This document shows, in pieces, positions 5,089-5,793 of a stretch of DNA of 5,793 bases. The DNA is taken from assembly GCA_026996935.1 (NCBI GenBank), contig JALWJW010000109.1, positions 1 through 5,793 on the forward strand, given 5' to 3'. The DNA comes from Hyphomicrobiales bacterium. Its GTDB lineage: Bacteria; Pseudomonadota; Alphaproteobacteria; Rhizobiales; Aestuariivirgaceae. A program made the position numbers and the translations under genes. The notes beneath the pieces are model-generated. The model searched no databases, was not told the origin of the DNA, and saw only the letters and a list, made by a program, of their open reading frames with translations. Each line of letters starts with the position of its first letter. The stretch's first letter is position 1.

Positions 5089-5793
5089 TTAGCTGGTCTT
5101 GATTTGAGTATAAAAATCGCAAATTTGCTGAGCCATAACCTGAACGCTTTTATGTTCTTTTAAAGATTTGGCACGAGCGTTTGCCGCTTTTTGCGCGCTG
5201 TCAGGATCGTTTAGATATTGCTTAATCTGATGCGCAAGCTGATCTTTATTATCGGCCGGCACCAAACAAGAGGTTTCAAGGATTTCACCAATTCCTCCAA
5301 CATCGCTGGCGATAATCGGCTTGTGGGCAGCTATGGCCTCCAAAACGATATAGGGGAAAGATTCATTGCGAGAAGGGATGACCATGAGCCTCCCAAGACC
5401 AAAAGCATCATGGGCGGGCATTGCCCCTGTAAAGGTGATTTTGTCAGTTAAGTTTTTTTCTGCAACTAGGGTCTCAAAAGTGGCACGATCTGGCCCATCT
5501 CCAACGATCGTCGCGCTGGCACCATCAATCATGGCCAGGGCTTGAATTAACACATCAACCCCTTTGAGCAGACGAAGTTCGCCAATAAACAAAACATCTG
5601 ATGCCATGTCGGAAAGTTCAGCAGGTTTAAATTCTTGCGACCATAATCCATTGTGTACAACGCAGCTAGGTGTTGATCCAATGCCGAGCTTTTCATCAAA
5701 GGTGCGTTTTTCATATTCGCAAACAAAAACCAAGCCGTCGGTTTTTTGCAACAATAGTTTTTCAGCACCAAGGAAAATGCTTCCGGCAACGGA
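5089..5793 (-). CDS. GT4-family glycosyltransferase, C-terminal part (5' end outside window)
   Basis: These are the last 234 residues of a GT-B fold glycosyltransferase (Glycos_transf_1, PF00534), a cytoplasmic or membrane-associated enzyme that moves a sugar from a nucleotide donor to a growing lipid-linked glycan. The frame stays open to the window edge, and the 13 residues before the first TTG (SVAGSIFLGAEKL) continue the usual AE-LLL-KTDGLVFVCEYEK block, so the gene is truncated by the window and not short in nature. Motifs, numbered from the edge, are HNG (47-49), GELRLLKGVDVLI (71-83, donor phosphate loop), VGDGPD (97-102), FTGAMPAHD and the EX7E motif ESFPYIVLE (144-152), followed by ASDVGGIGEI. 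The stop is 140 bases before the start of the phosphotransferase gene on the same strand. The sugar donor and acceptor cannot be told from sequence; the neighbours suggest exopolysaccharide or O-antigen assembly. Confidence 0.9.
   Translation of the reverse strand, partial: SVAGSIFLGAEKLLLQKTDGLVFVCEYEKRTFDEKLGIGSTPSCVVHNGLWSQEFKPAELSDMASDVLFIGELRLLKGVDVLIQALAMIDGASATIVGDGPDRATFETLVAEKNLTDKITFTGAMPAHDAFGLGRLMVIPSRNESFPYIVLEAIAAHKPIIASDVGGIGEILETSCLVPADNKDQLAHQIKQYLNDPDSAQKAANARAKSLKEHKSVQVMAQQICDFYTQIKTS

Noticed and set aside
5547..5789. Minus-strand frame starting near the right edge in another phase
   Set aside because: It overlaps the glycosyltransferase, which carries clear GT4 motifs through the same bases, and shows no domain of its own.
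1..5793. CRISPR array, tRNA, rRNA, insertion sequence or attachment site
   Set aside because: No repeated spacer pattern, cloverleaf-like sequence, transposase motif or terminal repeats could be seen on either strand.

Overview
The window looks like chromosomal DNA of an alphaproteobacterium with moderate GC content, most likely of the Hyphomicrobiales/Rhizobiales type. This is inferred from the style of the proteins: a diheme cytochrome c with a PFGTFYAPNIT block, a CreA-family periplasmic protein, and a Rhizobiales-like exopolysaccharide polymerase with a RAQGTFKDPNV motif. No rRNA or other marker gene is present to confirm it.

Left part (1-1208, + strand): the 3' part of a diheme cytochrome c gene overlaps by 35 bases a gene for a small membrane-anchored monoheme cytochrome c. 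The pair looks like the electron-accepting end of a periplasmic oxidation system whose catalytic subunit is probably upstream, outside the window.

Middle (1209-2148, + strand): a 430-base gap without a gene holds an 11-bp perfect hairpin just after the cytochromes and a perfect FNR/Anr/FixK-type box (TTGAT-N4-ATCAA) inside a larger palindrome. It is followed by a creA-family gene encoding a secreted protein of unknown function with four cysteines.

Right part (2178-5793, - strand): a polysaccharide locus read leftward. In transcription order it has a GT4 glycosyltransferase (5' end outside the window), a 140-base gap, an undecaprenyl-phosphate sugar phosphotransferase of the WcaJ/WbaP type, and an O-antigen ligase/polymerase-like (Wzy_C) membrane protein. 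The phosphotransferase loads the first sugar on the lipid carrier, glycosyltransferases extend the unit, and the Wzy-like protein polymerises or ligates it. The last two genes are translationally coupled: the stop TGA of the first overlaps a TTG start of the second. The polymerase gene converges with creA across 29 bases.

The most interesting signals are non-coding. One is a 31-base inverted repeat in the leader of the phosphotransferase gene, placed so that the Shine-Dalgarno sequence lies in one arm and a matching anti-Shine-Dalgarno in the other. The other is the orphan FNR-type box in the gap before creA. No mobile element, CRISPR array, tRNA or rRNA was seen, and I found no convincing new multi-gene system.
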